NCBI RefSeq assembly: GCF_011303955.1
Contig: NZ_CP049886.1
Location: 124,001-188,000, forward strand
Direction of reading: 5' to 3'
Source: Vagococcus coleopterorum
Lineage (GTDB): Bacteria > Bacillota > Bacilli > Lactobacillales > Vagococcaceae
DNA length: 64,000 nucleotides
Both the position numbers and the translations under genes were made by a program. The notes beneath the pieces were generated by a model. It was not told the origin of the DNA. It made no database searches and worked only from the letters and a program-made list of their open reading frames with translations. Position 1 is the first letter of the stretch; every line of letters starts with the position of its first letter. Positions 26,218 to 34,510 of this stretch are shown here, piece by piece.

Positions 26218-28789
26218 AGTTAAAATCTGCCGGCGTCACATCACCCATCCCAATCATAGGATCGATTGCATGTGTTTTTATTTTATTTAAGGTTAAGATA
26301 AAGTCTTCCACATCGATAGTGACATCTTCTGTTGGTTCGTCGAATAGTGATAACTCTTCTTCAACTTTTTCAGTGCCACGATTTTTAGTCGATGGCTCTT
26401 TTTTTGTTGCAGGTTCTTTGGTTTTCTCAGATTGTTGAACAATGACTGTTTCAATATCCCCTTCAATTTCACCTGCTTCAATTAATAAGTTATTTTCATA
26501 AACTTCTAACTGATATTGTAAGCGACTTGGCATATCACCTGCTGTGATAATCCGGTCTTGAAGACTGGTTAAACGATTGTCTCCTTCGTTTTGGACACAG
26601 TCTTGATAAGCCTGGGTTTCACCAATTAGAATCAACAACTCTTTACTTCGAGTTAACCCCGTATAAAGTAGGTTACGTTGGAGCATTCGTTGATATTGTT
26701 TAACCATTGGTAAAATAACCATCTTGAATTCACTACCTTGAGACTTATGGATTGAACAAGCATAAGCTAAGGTGATTTTATTCCACTCGTTACGTTTATA
26801 AACTACTTCATTAGCATCGAATTCTAGCGTTAATTCATCAATTTTATCTTCCGATTCTTTGGCATAAGTAATTCCCACCACTTTACCCATATCACCATTA
26901 AAGACATTGGCTTCAGGACTATTAACTAAGTGAAGGACTTTATCACCAATTCGGTACACTTTATCATTCCAAACAACTTCTTTCCGTTGTCCAGCATCAT
27001 TCGGATTAAAGATTTCTTGCATCATTTTATTCAAATTATCAATTCCCGCTACTCCTCGGTACATGGGTGCTAGCACTTGAATGTCTTGTGGCGTGAAACC
27101 TTTACTTTGAGCTCGCGTGACAATTTGACGAATCACATCTTCAATTTGATAGGCGTTTGCTGGAAAGAATGATCGGTCTTTTTGATTTTGGGTAAAGTCA
27201 GTTGGTAATACCCCTTCCTTCACTTGATGAGCTAAGGGAATAATACTTGAGCCATCACCTTGACGATAAATATCGACTAACTCACAACTTGGAATATCAT
27301 CAATCGCCAGTAAATCATGCAAGACTTGACCAGGTCCCACAGATGGTAGTTGATCTTTATCGCCCACAAAAATCACTTGCATATTTGTGGGAATCGCTTT
27401 TAGTAAGGTATTAGCTAACCAGGTGTCTACCATGGACATTTCATCCACGATTAATAACCCACCTTCTAACTCTTTGGCTGCTAAGCTAGCATTTTTTTCT
27501 CGACCTGTTAATCCTAATAAACGGTGAATGGTACTAGCTGGTAAGCCAGTCGTTTCGTTCATTCGCTTGGCAGCCCGACCAGTTGGCGCTGCTAATAGGA
27601 TTGGGAAAATAGCATCATGGTAATCCATAATATCTAAAGATAGGCCATTTAACTCGGAAAATAAATTAACGATGCCATTAATAACGGTTGTCTTACCAGT
27701 CCCTGGTCCCCCAGTTAAAATAAACATTGGTGATTTGATAGCTTCTTTAATAGCATCGATTTGTGACTCACCATAAGAAATATCGTTAATCTTTTCAATC
27801 AAGCGAATAGTTTTATCGACTTCATCATTGTCATATTTAATCGTCTTCTTACGACTTAATAAACGTTGAATCGATGTGCCGATTCCCCACTCTGAGAAGT
27901 ACAAAGTATTTTCATAAAGCTTAGTCCCTTCTTGTTGAATCTTGCCTTCATTGACTAAGTTAATGATTTCCGCCGCCACTAAATCAGGATTAATTTCAAA
28001 TGGACGACTCGTTTCTAAAGTTTTAATACTGCGACTTAATAGTAACTCAGCTTCAATATAAGTATTCCCTGTTTCCATCGAGCCACTTAACAACTCATGA
28101 CGAACAGCCGCCCGTAATCGAGCTGGTGCATCAGGTCCGATGCCTAATTGTTCTGCCATATTATCAGCTTTCTTAAAGCCAATCCCTTCAATATCTTCTG
28201 TTAATTGATAAGGATTTTCTTGAATGACATTTAACGTATCCTCTTGATAGGTTTGATAAATCGACATAGCTAACTGACTACCGAAACCATATTTATTTAA
28301 GCCAATCACGATTTGTTCCATGCCGTAGTTTAAACGTAAGGTTTCTAAAATCATCTCACGCTTAGCTTTCGTTAAACCAGCGACTTCTGCCAAACGCTCT
28401 GGTTTTTCAAGAATGATATCAATAATCTCGTCACCTAACGTGTCCACCATATTTTCAGCAGTCTTACGACCAATACCAGGGAACTTACTACTAGATAAAT
28501 AAGTCACCAAACCACTACCTGATGTCGGTTTATCTTGTTGATAGTTTTCCACTTGATATTGCTGACCATACTTGGGATGATCCACTAAGTTCCCAACAAA
28601 GCGGTAACTCTCTTCTTCTTGCACTTGACCAAAGCTACCCGTCACCACAATCTCGTCTTCTTGATAGCTGGTGTTTGTATCAGACACTTTAACTAACATG
28701 ACCTTATAAAAATTACTTGGATTTTGGTAAAAGATAGCTAAGATCTTACCACTAATAAACTGTTCATCCTGGTTTAAATCCTCTGCCAT
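26216..28789 (-). CDS. recD2: RecD2-type ATP-dependent DNA helicase
   Basis: This 857-aa SF1B helicase moves 5'-3' on DNA and aids replication-fork stability. The RecD2-specific N-terminal OB and HhH domains (about 1-220, with GIGRKTAENMVDTLG) precede Walker A TGGPGTGKTT (about 355-364) and Walker B DEMSMVD. Motif VI TYGLTRSKE-like residues (YTGLTRSKEL) are visible. The last 90 residues are low-complexity Glu/Lys/Thr plus a conserved-looking tail. Its neighbour on the upstream side is the accessory island. Confidence 0.94.
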   Translation of the reverse strand: MAEDLNQDEQFISGKILAIFYQNPSNFYKVMLVKVSDTNTSYQEDEIVVTGSFGQVQEEESYRFVGNLVDHPKYGQQYQVENYQQDKPTSGSGLVTYLSSSKFPGIGRKTAENMVDTLGDEIIDIILEKPERLAEVAGLTKAKREMILETLRLNYGMEQIVIGLNKYGFGSQLAMSIYQTYQEDTLNVIQENPYQLTEDIEGIGFKKADNMAEQLGIGPDAPARLRAAVRHELLSGSMETGNTYIEAELLLSRSIKTLETSRPFEINPDLVAAEIINLVNEGKIQQEGTKLYENTLYFSEWGIGTSIQRLLSRKKTIKYDNDEVDKTIRLIEKINDISYGESQIDAIKEAIKSPMFILTGGPGTGKTTVINGIVNLFSELNGLSLDIMDYHDAIFPILLAAPTGRAAKRMNETTGLPASTIHRLLGLTGREKNASLAAKELEGGLLIVDEMSMVDTWLANTLLKAIPTNMQVIFVGDKDQLPSVGPGQVLHDLLAIDDIPSCELVDIYRQGDGSSIIPLAHQVKEGVLPTDFTQNQKDRSFFPANAYQIEDVIRQIVTRAQSKGFTPQDIQVLAPMYRGVAGIDNLNKMMQEIFNPNDAGQRKEVVWNDKVYRIGDKVLHLVNSPEANVFNGDMGKVVGITYAKESEDKIDELTLEFDANEVVYKRNEWNKITLAYACSIHKSQGSEFKMVILPMVKQYQRMLQRNLLYTGLTRSKELLILIGETQAYQDCVQNEGDNRLTSLQDRIITAGDMPSRLQYQLEVYENNLLIEAGEIEGDIETVIVQQSEKTKEPATKKEPSTKNRGTEKVEEELSLFDEPTEDVTIDVEDFILTLNKIKTHAIDPMIGMGDVTPADFN

Positions 28790-28853
28790 CTCTTACACAT
28801 CCTTTCTTTTTTCACTTCTATTAGTATAACAAATAATATTTAACAAATGAATT

Positions 28854-28884
28854 AAAAAAGAGCCCAATAAACTGGGACTCTTTT
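28854..28884. terminator. Terminator-like hairpin in the island's left flank
   Basis: AAAAGAG-CCC..GGG-A-CTCTTTT with flanking A/T runs, upstream of recD2. No gene ends here now. Confidence 0.7.
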
Positions 28885-29023
28885 AATTGATGTGAAATTT
28901 CATTCTTAGCGTTATACTTCTGGCTTATCACTTTTCTATGTATCTTTGATAATTGGCAAATGCATTCGATTGTTTCACTGGCTATTCAGTTTTTGACATC
29001 TTTAATACATTTTTTATCAACAA

Positions 29024-29064
29024 AAAATCCGAAATAACAGGCCATTCCTACTATCTCGGATTTT
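29024..29064 (-). terminator. Orphan terminator hairpin
   Basis: AAAATCCGA pairs with TCGGATTTT across a 23-base loop, with a T-run on the minus-strand side. No adjacent gene ends here. Confidence 0.6.
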
Positions 29065-29190
29065 ATGCGTTGTTTTCACGTTGTAAAGTCATGCTACTTT
29101 TTGTTATAACGGCTTAGAAGAAACACCTTGAATGTTTCTTAAAACGTTGCCAAAAGTATTGATAGTAGATTGTACTACTTATCAAGCACT

Positions 29191-29225
29191 CAACGACTCC
29201 GCCAAGAGTCGTTGGGGCTTTTTGT
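29191..29225 (+). terminator. Orphan rho-independent terminator
   Basis: CAACGACTC-(6)-GAGTCGTTG followed by GGGCTTTTTG would stop plus-strand transcription, yet no plus-strand gene lies upstream in the island. Confidence 0.7.
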
Positions 29226-29642
29226 TTATATTCGATTTGAGTTGTTGCATTACTCTGTAATTGTAACCCTTTTTTATACACGCAAACCAATTCTTCATAA
29301 ACGACTAGTTTTTATCCTTTAAGCAATCTTAATTTTACGTCAATTTAAATATACCAAATTATGTTATCTGCTCTTAAAACTGAAAATAACGACCATTTAG
29401 ACCTATCCATTTCACAATATTCTGATCTGAAAAATGAATGAATTACCCTTTTTTTAGAAAGAGCATAAGGGAAAACATCCACCAATCCATTTTTCAGCCA
29501 AGCTGAATGTGGTTCTAACAAGCTGTCCCTATACGTTTTTAGCTCTTCGTCCCACCTTAAAAATTGGTGGACAAAATAGTGGACGCTAGACGTATGAATA
29601 CGTACAAAGTCGTATAACGAAATTTCACAATCTTCCAAAAAC

Positions 29643-29668
29643 AAAAAGCCCTATAAATAGGGCTTTTT
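29643..29668. terminator. Terminator downstream of the LPXTG surface protein gene
   Basis: AAAAAGCCCTAT-TT-ATAGGGCTTTTT is a 12-bp perfect stem with T-runs on both strands, 140 bases past the stop codon. Confidence 0.85.
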
Positions 29669-29809
29669 AAATTGCGTTTCAAGTATACCACTGCTTGTGA
29701 ATTTTTAAATGCGTTAGAACGTCTCTCTAAACACTGGTATTAAAGCATTTAGGTACTCCATTTGTTAAAAGATACATTATGTTAACTAATTAAACATAGC
29801 TTTTTAAGC

Positions 29810-31648
29810 TTACTGTTTTTTTAATTTAAAGCGGTATGTTAATAGACCAAATAATGATATTAATAATGCACCTAAAACAGATATAAGGATTTGCATTTCT
29901 TTACCTTCACCAGTTTGAGGAAGTTTTTCTGGTTCCGTTGGTTTTGTTGGTTCCGTTGGTTTTGTTGGTTCCGTTGGTTTTGTTGGTTTTGTTGGTTCCG
30001 TTGGTTCCGTTGGTTCCGTTGGTTCCGTTGGTTCCGTTGGTTCCGTTGGTTCCGTTGGTTCTGTTGGTTTCTTACTATTTTCAACCACAATCAAAGTAAC
30101 ATTTTCGTCATTTCCTGATTTAACTTCTACATGAATAGGCGTTTCATCTAAAATATAACCATCAGGAGCTTTTCTTTCAATCAGTACATATTCACCAAAG
30201 TATAAAGGTTTTGTAGATATTCCGTGACCATTTTCACCTACTACAATCCGATCAACGACCGTTCCATCCTTATCTAAAACATCGAATTCTGCTCCGGATA
30301 ACATTTTTTCCTTATCTTTTGAATCTTTTTTTATAACCTCAATTAAACCTTTCCCATGAACCTCAGTTTCTGTAGGAGGTGTCGAAGGTGTTGGTGGCTC
30401 GTTGGGGTCTTCTGGAATAGTTGTTGCGATATTTTTAATCACTTGATTTTCAGCTGCTTTTTTCACTTTAACTTTAAAACTAATTACAGATTCATTACCA
30501 GATTCTATTGATGTTTTATGAGTTAATTTGCCGTCTTTCCAAACGACTTTTTCGTCACTGATAGAAACACCATCTACAATGGTTGATCCAGGGACATATT
30601 CAACGTATTCAATCGGAAGTTCATCTGTAATATTTCCATTCCAAGGTGCGTCTCCACTATTACTAGCTTTAATAGTATAAGTTAATTCTTCACCTACGCT
30701 TGCTTCATTTTTATCAACAACTTTAGTTATAGCAATATTCGGTCTTTGTGGAAGAGTATTGATACTCACTCCTTGGAATACTTTATTGGCTCCTGTTGAT
30801 GAAGTAAAACCAAAAAAGACCTCACTACCATTGAACATTTCATTAACATCTTCTATAACATAAGAATCGCCCATTCCAGCAATTTCATAACTTATTTCCG
30901 CTTTTAGAATGCCACCTTCATCATAAGGATGCCACTGTATGTTAAAAGGTTTCCACGTATCATTGGCCAACGGATTATTCACGTCATATTTAAAATTTAA
31001 ATGACCTATTTTAGAATTTCCATTTTCACCTGGAGCAGGTCTTACCAGACCTATATGACCTGAATTTTCAGCTTCTTTCGGAACATCAAAATCAAATTGG
31101 TCATTTCTTCTATTCGAATTGTTGTACCACGTATCTAATTCCACAGTTAAAGCATTTTGTATATAATTAAAATCTTGAGGTTTTTCTACGCTATTTCCAG
31201 AACCGTACACACCAAGAGCTCCTCCGGTTGTTCCAGAAGCTTGCTGTCCTCTAGGGTCATTTTGAAGAGTGAAAGTTATTCCGTCAGCAGCAATATCGTC
31301 TCCAAAATTAGATCCTGTCTTTTCACCTAAGTAAACATAGGAGTCATATTTAAAGTCCTTTTTTAAATCAAGCTTATACTTAGACCAAATGCTCCCAAAT
31401 TGCCAAGATTCTTTCGGTGTTAAACCGGCAGCCTGAGGGTAAACTTCGCTAAGATAAGAGTTTGATCCAACAGACTCATTATTAACAAACTGATCTTGTA
31501 TATTCAAACCAGATTCTGGCGGAGCAATCTTAAAGTCATTGTTTGTCGGTGCCCTCATAATATCTTCTGATAAACCAATTGTTGGTGTAATAAATATTCC
31601 TAATATCATTACAAAAGAACTAATAATGCTAATTATTCTTTTCCCCAT
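29810..31648 (-). CDS. LPXTG-anchored surface protein with L-type lectin-like, DUF11 and SpaA-like domains
   Basis: This 612-aa sortase substrate has a signal peptide (about 1-26) and an L-type (legume) lectin-like domain (about 75-290). That domain contains DDIAADGITFTLQNDPRG, LTVELDTWYN and VFFGFTSSTG. A DUF11-type adhesin repeat follows (about 305-400, NIAITKVVDKNEASVGEELT), then a SpaA/Cna-B-like prealbumin-type domain (about 430-520, GAEFDVLDKDG and YVLIERKAPDGY). The stalk is a PTE/PTK tripeptide repeat, then LPQTGE (about 576-581), a membrane helix and RFKLKKQ. It probably binds host or microbial glycans. No sortase is nearby. The AT-rich island setting suggests transfer. Confidence 0.9.
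   Translation of the reverse strand: MGKRIISIISSFVMILGIFITPTIGLSEDIMRAPTNNDFKIAPPESGLNIQDQFVNNESVGSNSYLSEVYPQAAGLTPKESWQFGSIWSKYKLDLKKDFKYDSYVYLGEKTGSNFGDDIAADGITFTLQNDPRGQQASGTTGGALGVYGSGNSVEKPQDFNYIQNALTVELDTWYNNSNRRNDQFDFDVPKEAENSGHIGLVRPAPGENGNSKIGHLNFKYDVNNPLANDTWKPFNIQWHPYDEGGILKAEISYEIAGMGDSYVIEDVNEMFNGSEVFFGFTSSTGANKVFQGVSINTLPQRPNIAITKVVDKNEASVGEELTYTIKASNSGDAPWNGNITDELPIEYVEYVPGSTIVDGVSISDEKVVWKDGKLTHKTSIESGNESVISFKVKVKKAAENQVIKNIATTIPEDPNEPPTPSTPPTETEVHGKGLIEVIKKDSKDKEKMLSGAEFDVLDKDGTVVDRIVVGENGHGISTKPLYFGEYVLIERKAPDGYILDETPIHVEVKSGNDENVTLIVVENSKKPTEPTEPTEPTEPTEPTEPTEPTEPTKPTKPTEPTKPTEPTKPTEPEKLPQTGEGKEMQILISVLGALLISLFGLLTYRFKLKKQ
29931..30069 (-). repeat. 9-bp tandem repeat encoding the PTE/PTK stalk
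   Basis: About 15 copies of a 9-base unit (CCGTTGGTT on the plus strand, with TTG replacing CCG in Lys units) keep the frame of the LPXTG protein. Copy number is likely to vary between strains by slippage. Confidence 0.93.
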
Positions 31649-31835
31649 AATCCTAAATCCTCCTATTTTATATATTACATGATAATTCTACCATCTTTTC
31701 ATATATAAAAGATAAACTATGCTTATAAACTAACATATAAGGTGCCTTTAAAATAAAGAATCGGACTTTTTCACGAGAATAACCAGAAAAATCTTTTTTC
31801 GGTTTATTCGTGTTATTTGTTTTCGTTTTCGCGTT

Positions 31836-32178
31836 TTATTTTTCGATTATTTCTACCGTGTTTTCGTTATTCATTTCTTCTAGCTGTAATTGTAACTGTC
31901 CAGTTTTAGATTGTTCCATTTGAACCGATATAGAAAGGATTTCATTGATACGTCGGCTAGTGTCTAGTTGTGCCGATAACTGCTCAATTTATTTGTCCTT
32001 TTCTTCCAGTTGCTTTTTGAAAACGCTAAATCTCCTTTTTCGGTTTCTGCAAAATATTTTTCGGTAGTATTTTCTGATTTTTTCGATAATTTCTGCCTAA
32101 TAATTTCAGCTCCTTTATCATTAATAAAATACGATTTAGTTCTTTTTTTGTATATTTGTTTTTAAACTCACTGTCCAT
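31836..32178 (-). pseudogene. Decayed plasmid-type DUF536-like (replication-associated) gene
   Basis: Three frames together rebuild a protein of about 110 residues. The opening MDSEFKNKYTKKELNRI leads, after a shift, into FINDKGAEIIRQKLSKKS. After another shift QLEEKDK is interrupted by TAA, then IEQLSAQLDTSRRINEILSI and a final QLQLQLEEMNN follow. The KQLEEKDKQIEQLSxQLDxS pattern is typical of the coiled coil of DUF536 proteins encoded next to rep genes on Lactobacillales plasmids. The TAA replaces an expected CAA. The gene is dead and points to past plasmid insertion. Confidence 0.7.
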
Positions 32179-32200
32179 TAAATAATATATATTATTTAAT
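32177..32200. promoter_or_regulatory. Perfect 24-bp palindrome, probable operator
   Basis: ATTAAATAATAT followed by its exact complement overlaps the start codon of the DUF536-like relic. The half-site ATTAAATAAT recurs at 32688-32697, upstream of the small secreted-protein relic, so both may have been controlled by one repressor. Confidence 0.55.
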
Positions 32201-32259
32201 CATTTGTTTTACAATGAAAATTACTTATTTAATAATATAAGAATAAAAGGACATCAATT

Positions 32260-32304
32260 ATGAAAAAAATTATATTATCCGTATTATTTTATTTAACTTC
32301 ATAA
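32260..32304 (+). pseudogene. Truncated signal-peptide ORF (14 codons)
   Basis: AAGGA 8 bases upstream leads into MKKIILSVLFYLTS and then a stop. It looks like the first part of a secreted or lipoprotein gene whose body has been lost. It is too short for a firm call. Confidence 0.35.
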
Positions 32305-32659
32305 TAATTTACATTTAGAGAGTTTGTAAGTTTCTTCAACCACCACATAGCACTTGCTGTTATATATGGCTCTAGCTGATTTAGCAATAAACTTCCTTAT
32401 ACATATATATTGAACTTTAGCCACTTGAACTCTTTGCGCCGGATAATACCACCGTTGTAAAGGTGGTCCAATAAGTCTAGAATTAGCGTTCGAAACTATA
32501 ATACCTTTTGGTAATCTTTCATCATTCAAAATCACTGATTCTTCTGATTGATAATTATTCATTTCTTCAACATAAGGTACGCTCAAAATCGAAAAACTCA
32601 ATATCGATGCAACTAAAACAGATAATAATATACATGTACCAAATTTTCTTTTTATTCAT
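32299..32659 (-). pseudogene. Frameshifted small secreted protein gene
   Basis: GGAG and an ATG at 32659 start MNKKKIWYM, which ends soon after. The open frame one step away continues with a hydrophobic signal segment CILLSVLVASILSFSILS (not ATG-started) and a 100-residue body containing ERLPKGIIVSNANSRLIGPP and RWYYPAQRVQVAKV. A single indel in the A-rich start (AATAAAAAGAAAA) would join start and body. I do not recognise the family. It is either a young pseudogene, a slippage-controlled gene or a sequencing error. Confidence 0.5.
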
Positions 32660-32830
32660 AATAAACTCCTACTAAATATTATTTACAATTAAATAATAAT
32701 ACACGACAAATAAAGACAGCGTTTTCTTTATTTGCTTATCATTTTCACTTTCATTGTTATCTCTTTTCACAAACTCGATTATTATAACAAACCACTTGTT
32801 TAAAAAACTGAACTTTTACAGTGTTTATTA

Positions 32831-33337
32831 TTAATCTAATTTATCATTCTCATAGTGATGCGTTAATTCTAAATTCGGGAAGCCTTGTTGTCTTAATGCT
32901 TCATAGACTAACATTGCTGCTGTATTAGATAAGTTTAATGAACGAACGTGTTCGTCGTTCATGGGAATTCGAATACAGTCTTCTTCGTTTTCTCGCATAA
33001 ATTCTTCTGGCAGGCCTGTTGTTTCTTTCCCAAACATAAAGAAGTGATCTTCGCCGTTATTATAATCTGGTTCATCGTAAGTTCTATGACCAAATTTTGT
33101 GACTAAGTGCAAATTGATATCTGGATTTTTTTCTAGGAAATCTTCTAAGTTTTTATAGTAAACAATTTTTACATCGTTCCAATAATCTAAACCGGCACGT
33201 TTCAACTGTTTATCGTCTGTTGAAAAGCCTAATGGTTCGATTAGGTGTAAAGGAGTATTCGTCGCCGCACAAGTACGGGCAATATTCCCTGTGTTTGCTG
33301 GAATTTGCGGTTCAAATAATACAATATGATTTGCCAT
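32831..33337 (-). CDS. trmL: tRNA (cytidine/uridine-34-2'-O)-methyltransferase TrmL
   Basis: This 168-aa SPOUT methyltransferase modifies the wobble ribose of tRNA-Leu. The N-terminus [20 protein letters not shown] and the C-terminal knot [19 protein letters not shown] are family hallmarks. The ATG at 33337 has TAGGAGATG upstream. A 150-base structured leader separates it from its promoter. Confidence 0.94.
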   Translation of the reverse strand: MANHIVLFEPQIPANTGNIARTCAATNTPLHLIEPLGFSTDDKQLKRAGLDYWNDVKIVYYKNLEDFLEKNPDINLHLVTKFGHRTYDEPDYNNGEDHFFMFGKETTGLPEEFMRENEEDCIRIPMNDEHVRSLNLSNTAAMLVYEALRQQGFPNLELTHHYENDKLD

Positions 33338-33379
33338 ATTTTCATCTCCTATGGATTGGATTAAATTCAATAAAAAAAA

Positions 33380-33468
33380 ACGTATCAACTCGGTGTCAAT
33401 CCACGGCGAGTCGCTACGTTAGTGAAGTATTTTTCACTAACTTTTATCAGGACAGGACCCTGAGAAAA
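33380..33468 (-). promoter_or_regulatory. Three-hairpin leader RNA upstream of trmL ending in a terminator
   Basis: In transcription order: H1, a 10-bp stem with one mismatch and loop GUCCUGU (33442-33468); H2, a perfect 9-bp stem GUUAGUGAA/UUCACUAAC (33418-33441); H3, a long imperfect stem ACGUA..ACUCG/CGAGU..UACGU (33380-33419) followed by nine U. H2 and H3 share two bases. The layout fits attenuation of trmL or a small RNA, but I recognise no known class. Confidence 0.6.
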
Positions 33469-33493
33469 ACTACCGAAAAATTACTATGAAATA

Positions 33494-33522
33494 ACTATAA
33501 CAAAGTGACTACTTGATTGCAA
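33494..33522 (-). promoter_or_regulatory. Promoter of the trmL leader
   Basis: On the minus strand TTGCAA and TATAGT are 17 bases apart, placing the start near 33487, just before the hairpin leader. Confidence 0.65.
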
Positions 33523-33545
33523 CAGCGACAGGTGATTTCAGTTAT

Positions 33546-34397
33546 TTATTGCCCCACTAAAATCAAAACATCAACTGTTAGAAAATCGATTTTTCTAGTT
33601 TCTTTTATTTTGGCTCTTAACTCAGGACTCGCTCCCCATTTTAAAGGCGACATTTCAAGGATATCTAAATAGTTATCATCAGTCACAGGAATTTGATAGG
33701 TTAAGCGTTCTGTGGTGATTGTTGTCATTTCTTCAGCAAACTTTGTGACAACTTTTTCGTTACTATAACTTTGTTTTTCTTCACGACCATCATAAAATAA
33801 TTCGCGAAGCTCTTTTAAGTACCCTGACTCAGGAACGACTTTTATTAGTTTTCCTTTAGGTGCTAACACCCGACGAAATTCCTGATAGTGACTAGGTGAA
33901 AAGATATTCAGTAAGTGACTAATCTGTTTGTCTGCGAAAGGTAAATTGGTAATATCCGCCACACACCAGAAAGCTTCTAATTCTTGATTGGTCGCTAATG
34001 CCACTCCATCTTTAGAAATATCAAAACCGACTTTTGTTCCTGGCAAACCATTTTTTTCTAACTGTTGGAGGAAGCTACCTTCACCACATCCCATATCTAC
34101 AACAGAAGACACTTGATCCTCTTGCAAGTAATCGACTAACCACTCAATCAACGGTTGGTACAAGCCTGATTGTATCATCTGCTGACGATGTTCTAACATT
34201 TCTTTATCATACTCAGTCTTCACTGTATGATTCATGAAGTGTAAGTTACCTTTTTTATTTAAATCAAAGCGATGGTTATTATCGCAAATGAAACTCGTTT
34301 GATTCATCTTCAATGGTTGATGACAATTTGGACACGCGAATAAGTCGTGATGTTTTTCTAAAAATAAACGACTGCGATCGATTTTCTTTAATAACAA
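33546..34397 (-). CDS. rlmA: 23S rRNA (guanine-N1)-methyltransferase RlmA family
   Basis: This 283-aa SAM-dependent enzyme has an N-terminal zinc finger (FACPNC..FICDNNHRFD, about 20-45) and the SAM motif VVDMGCGEGSFL (about 98-109). The family methylates G745/G748 of 23S rRNA, and the Gram-positive branch (TlrB-like, RlmA-II) targets G748. It starts with TTG at 34397; AGAGGG precedes it, and the first ATG lies inside the zinc finger. It is divergent from cutC. Confidence 0.88.
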   Translation of the reverse strand: MLLKKIDRSRLFLEKHHDLFACPNCHQPLKMNQTSFICDNNHRFDLNKKGNLHFMNHTVKTEYDKEMLEHRQQMIQSGLYQPLIEWLVDYLQEDQVSSVVDMGCGEGSFLQQLEKNGLPGTKVGFDISKDGVALATNQELEAFWCVADITNLPFADKQISHLLNIFSPSHYQEFRRVLAPKGKLIKVVPESGYLKELRELFYDGREEKQSYSNEKVVTKFAEEMTTITTERLTYQIPVTDDNYLDILEMSPLKWGASPELRAKIKETRKIDFLTVDVLILVGQ

Positions 34398-34510
34398 TCC
34401 TGTCCCTCTTCTCCGTTTTTTCTCTTACTTATCATACCACAATCTACTATAAAATATGATACAATACTGGTATAGACAACTTACACTAAAATCCCGAGAG
34501 GAATGATAAT

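Larger units (their letters stand above)
28885..29642. other. Gene-free stretch with stacked terminator hairpins
   Basis: About 760 bases hold no convincing gene. Visible items are two terminator-like hairpins (29024-29064 and 29191-29225) and a close direct repeat of GTGGAC (29567-29572 and 29579-29584). A 99-codon minus-strand frame (29345-29644) opens only with TTG, without a ribosome site, and matches nothing I recognise. The region reads like the scar of lost genes. Confidence 0.5.

Noticed and set aside
29345..29644. 99-codon minus-strand frame as a gene
   Set aside because: It opens only with TTG inside a terminator stem, has no ribosome site and matches no family I know; kept only as a possible relic.
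29691..29708. Rex operator downstream of the LPXTG gene (TTGTGAATTTTTAAATG)
   Set aside because: Only the left arm fits, and the site is not at a promoter.
29931..30069. CRISPR array
   Set aside because: The units are 9 bases with no spacers and encode an in-frame protein stalk.
29872..30118. Gln/Asn-Arg and Trp/Phe repeat proteins on both strands
   Set aside because: They are out-of-frame readings of the 9-bp PTE/PTK repeat in the LPXTG gene.
33380..33419. tracrRNA-like sequence (CACCGAGT before a T-run)
   Set aside because: No CRISPR repeats or cas genes are in the window, and the stem pairs as an ordinary terminator.
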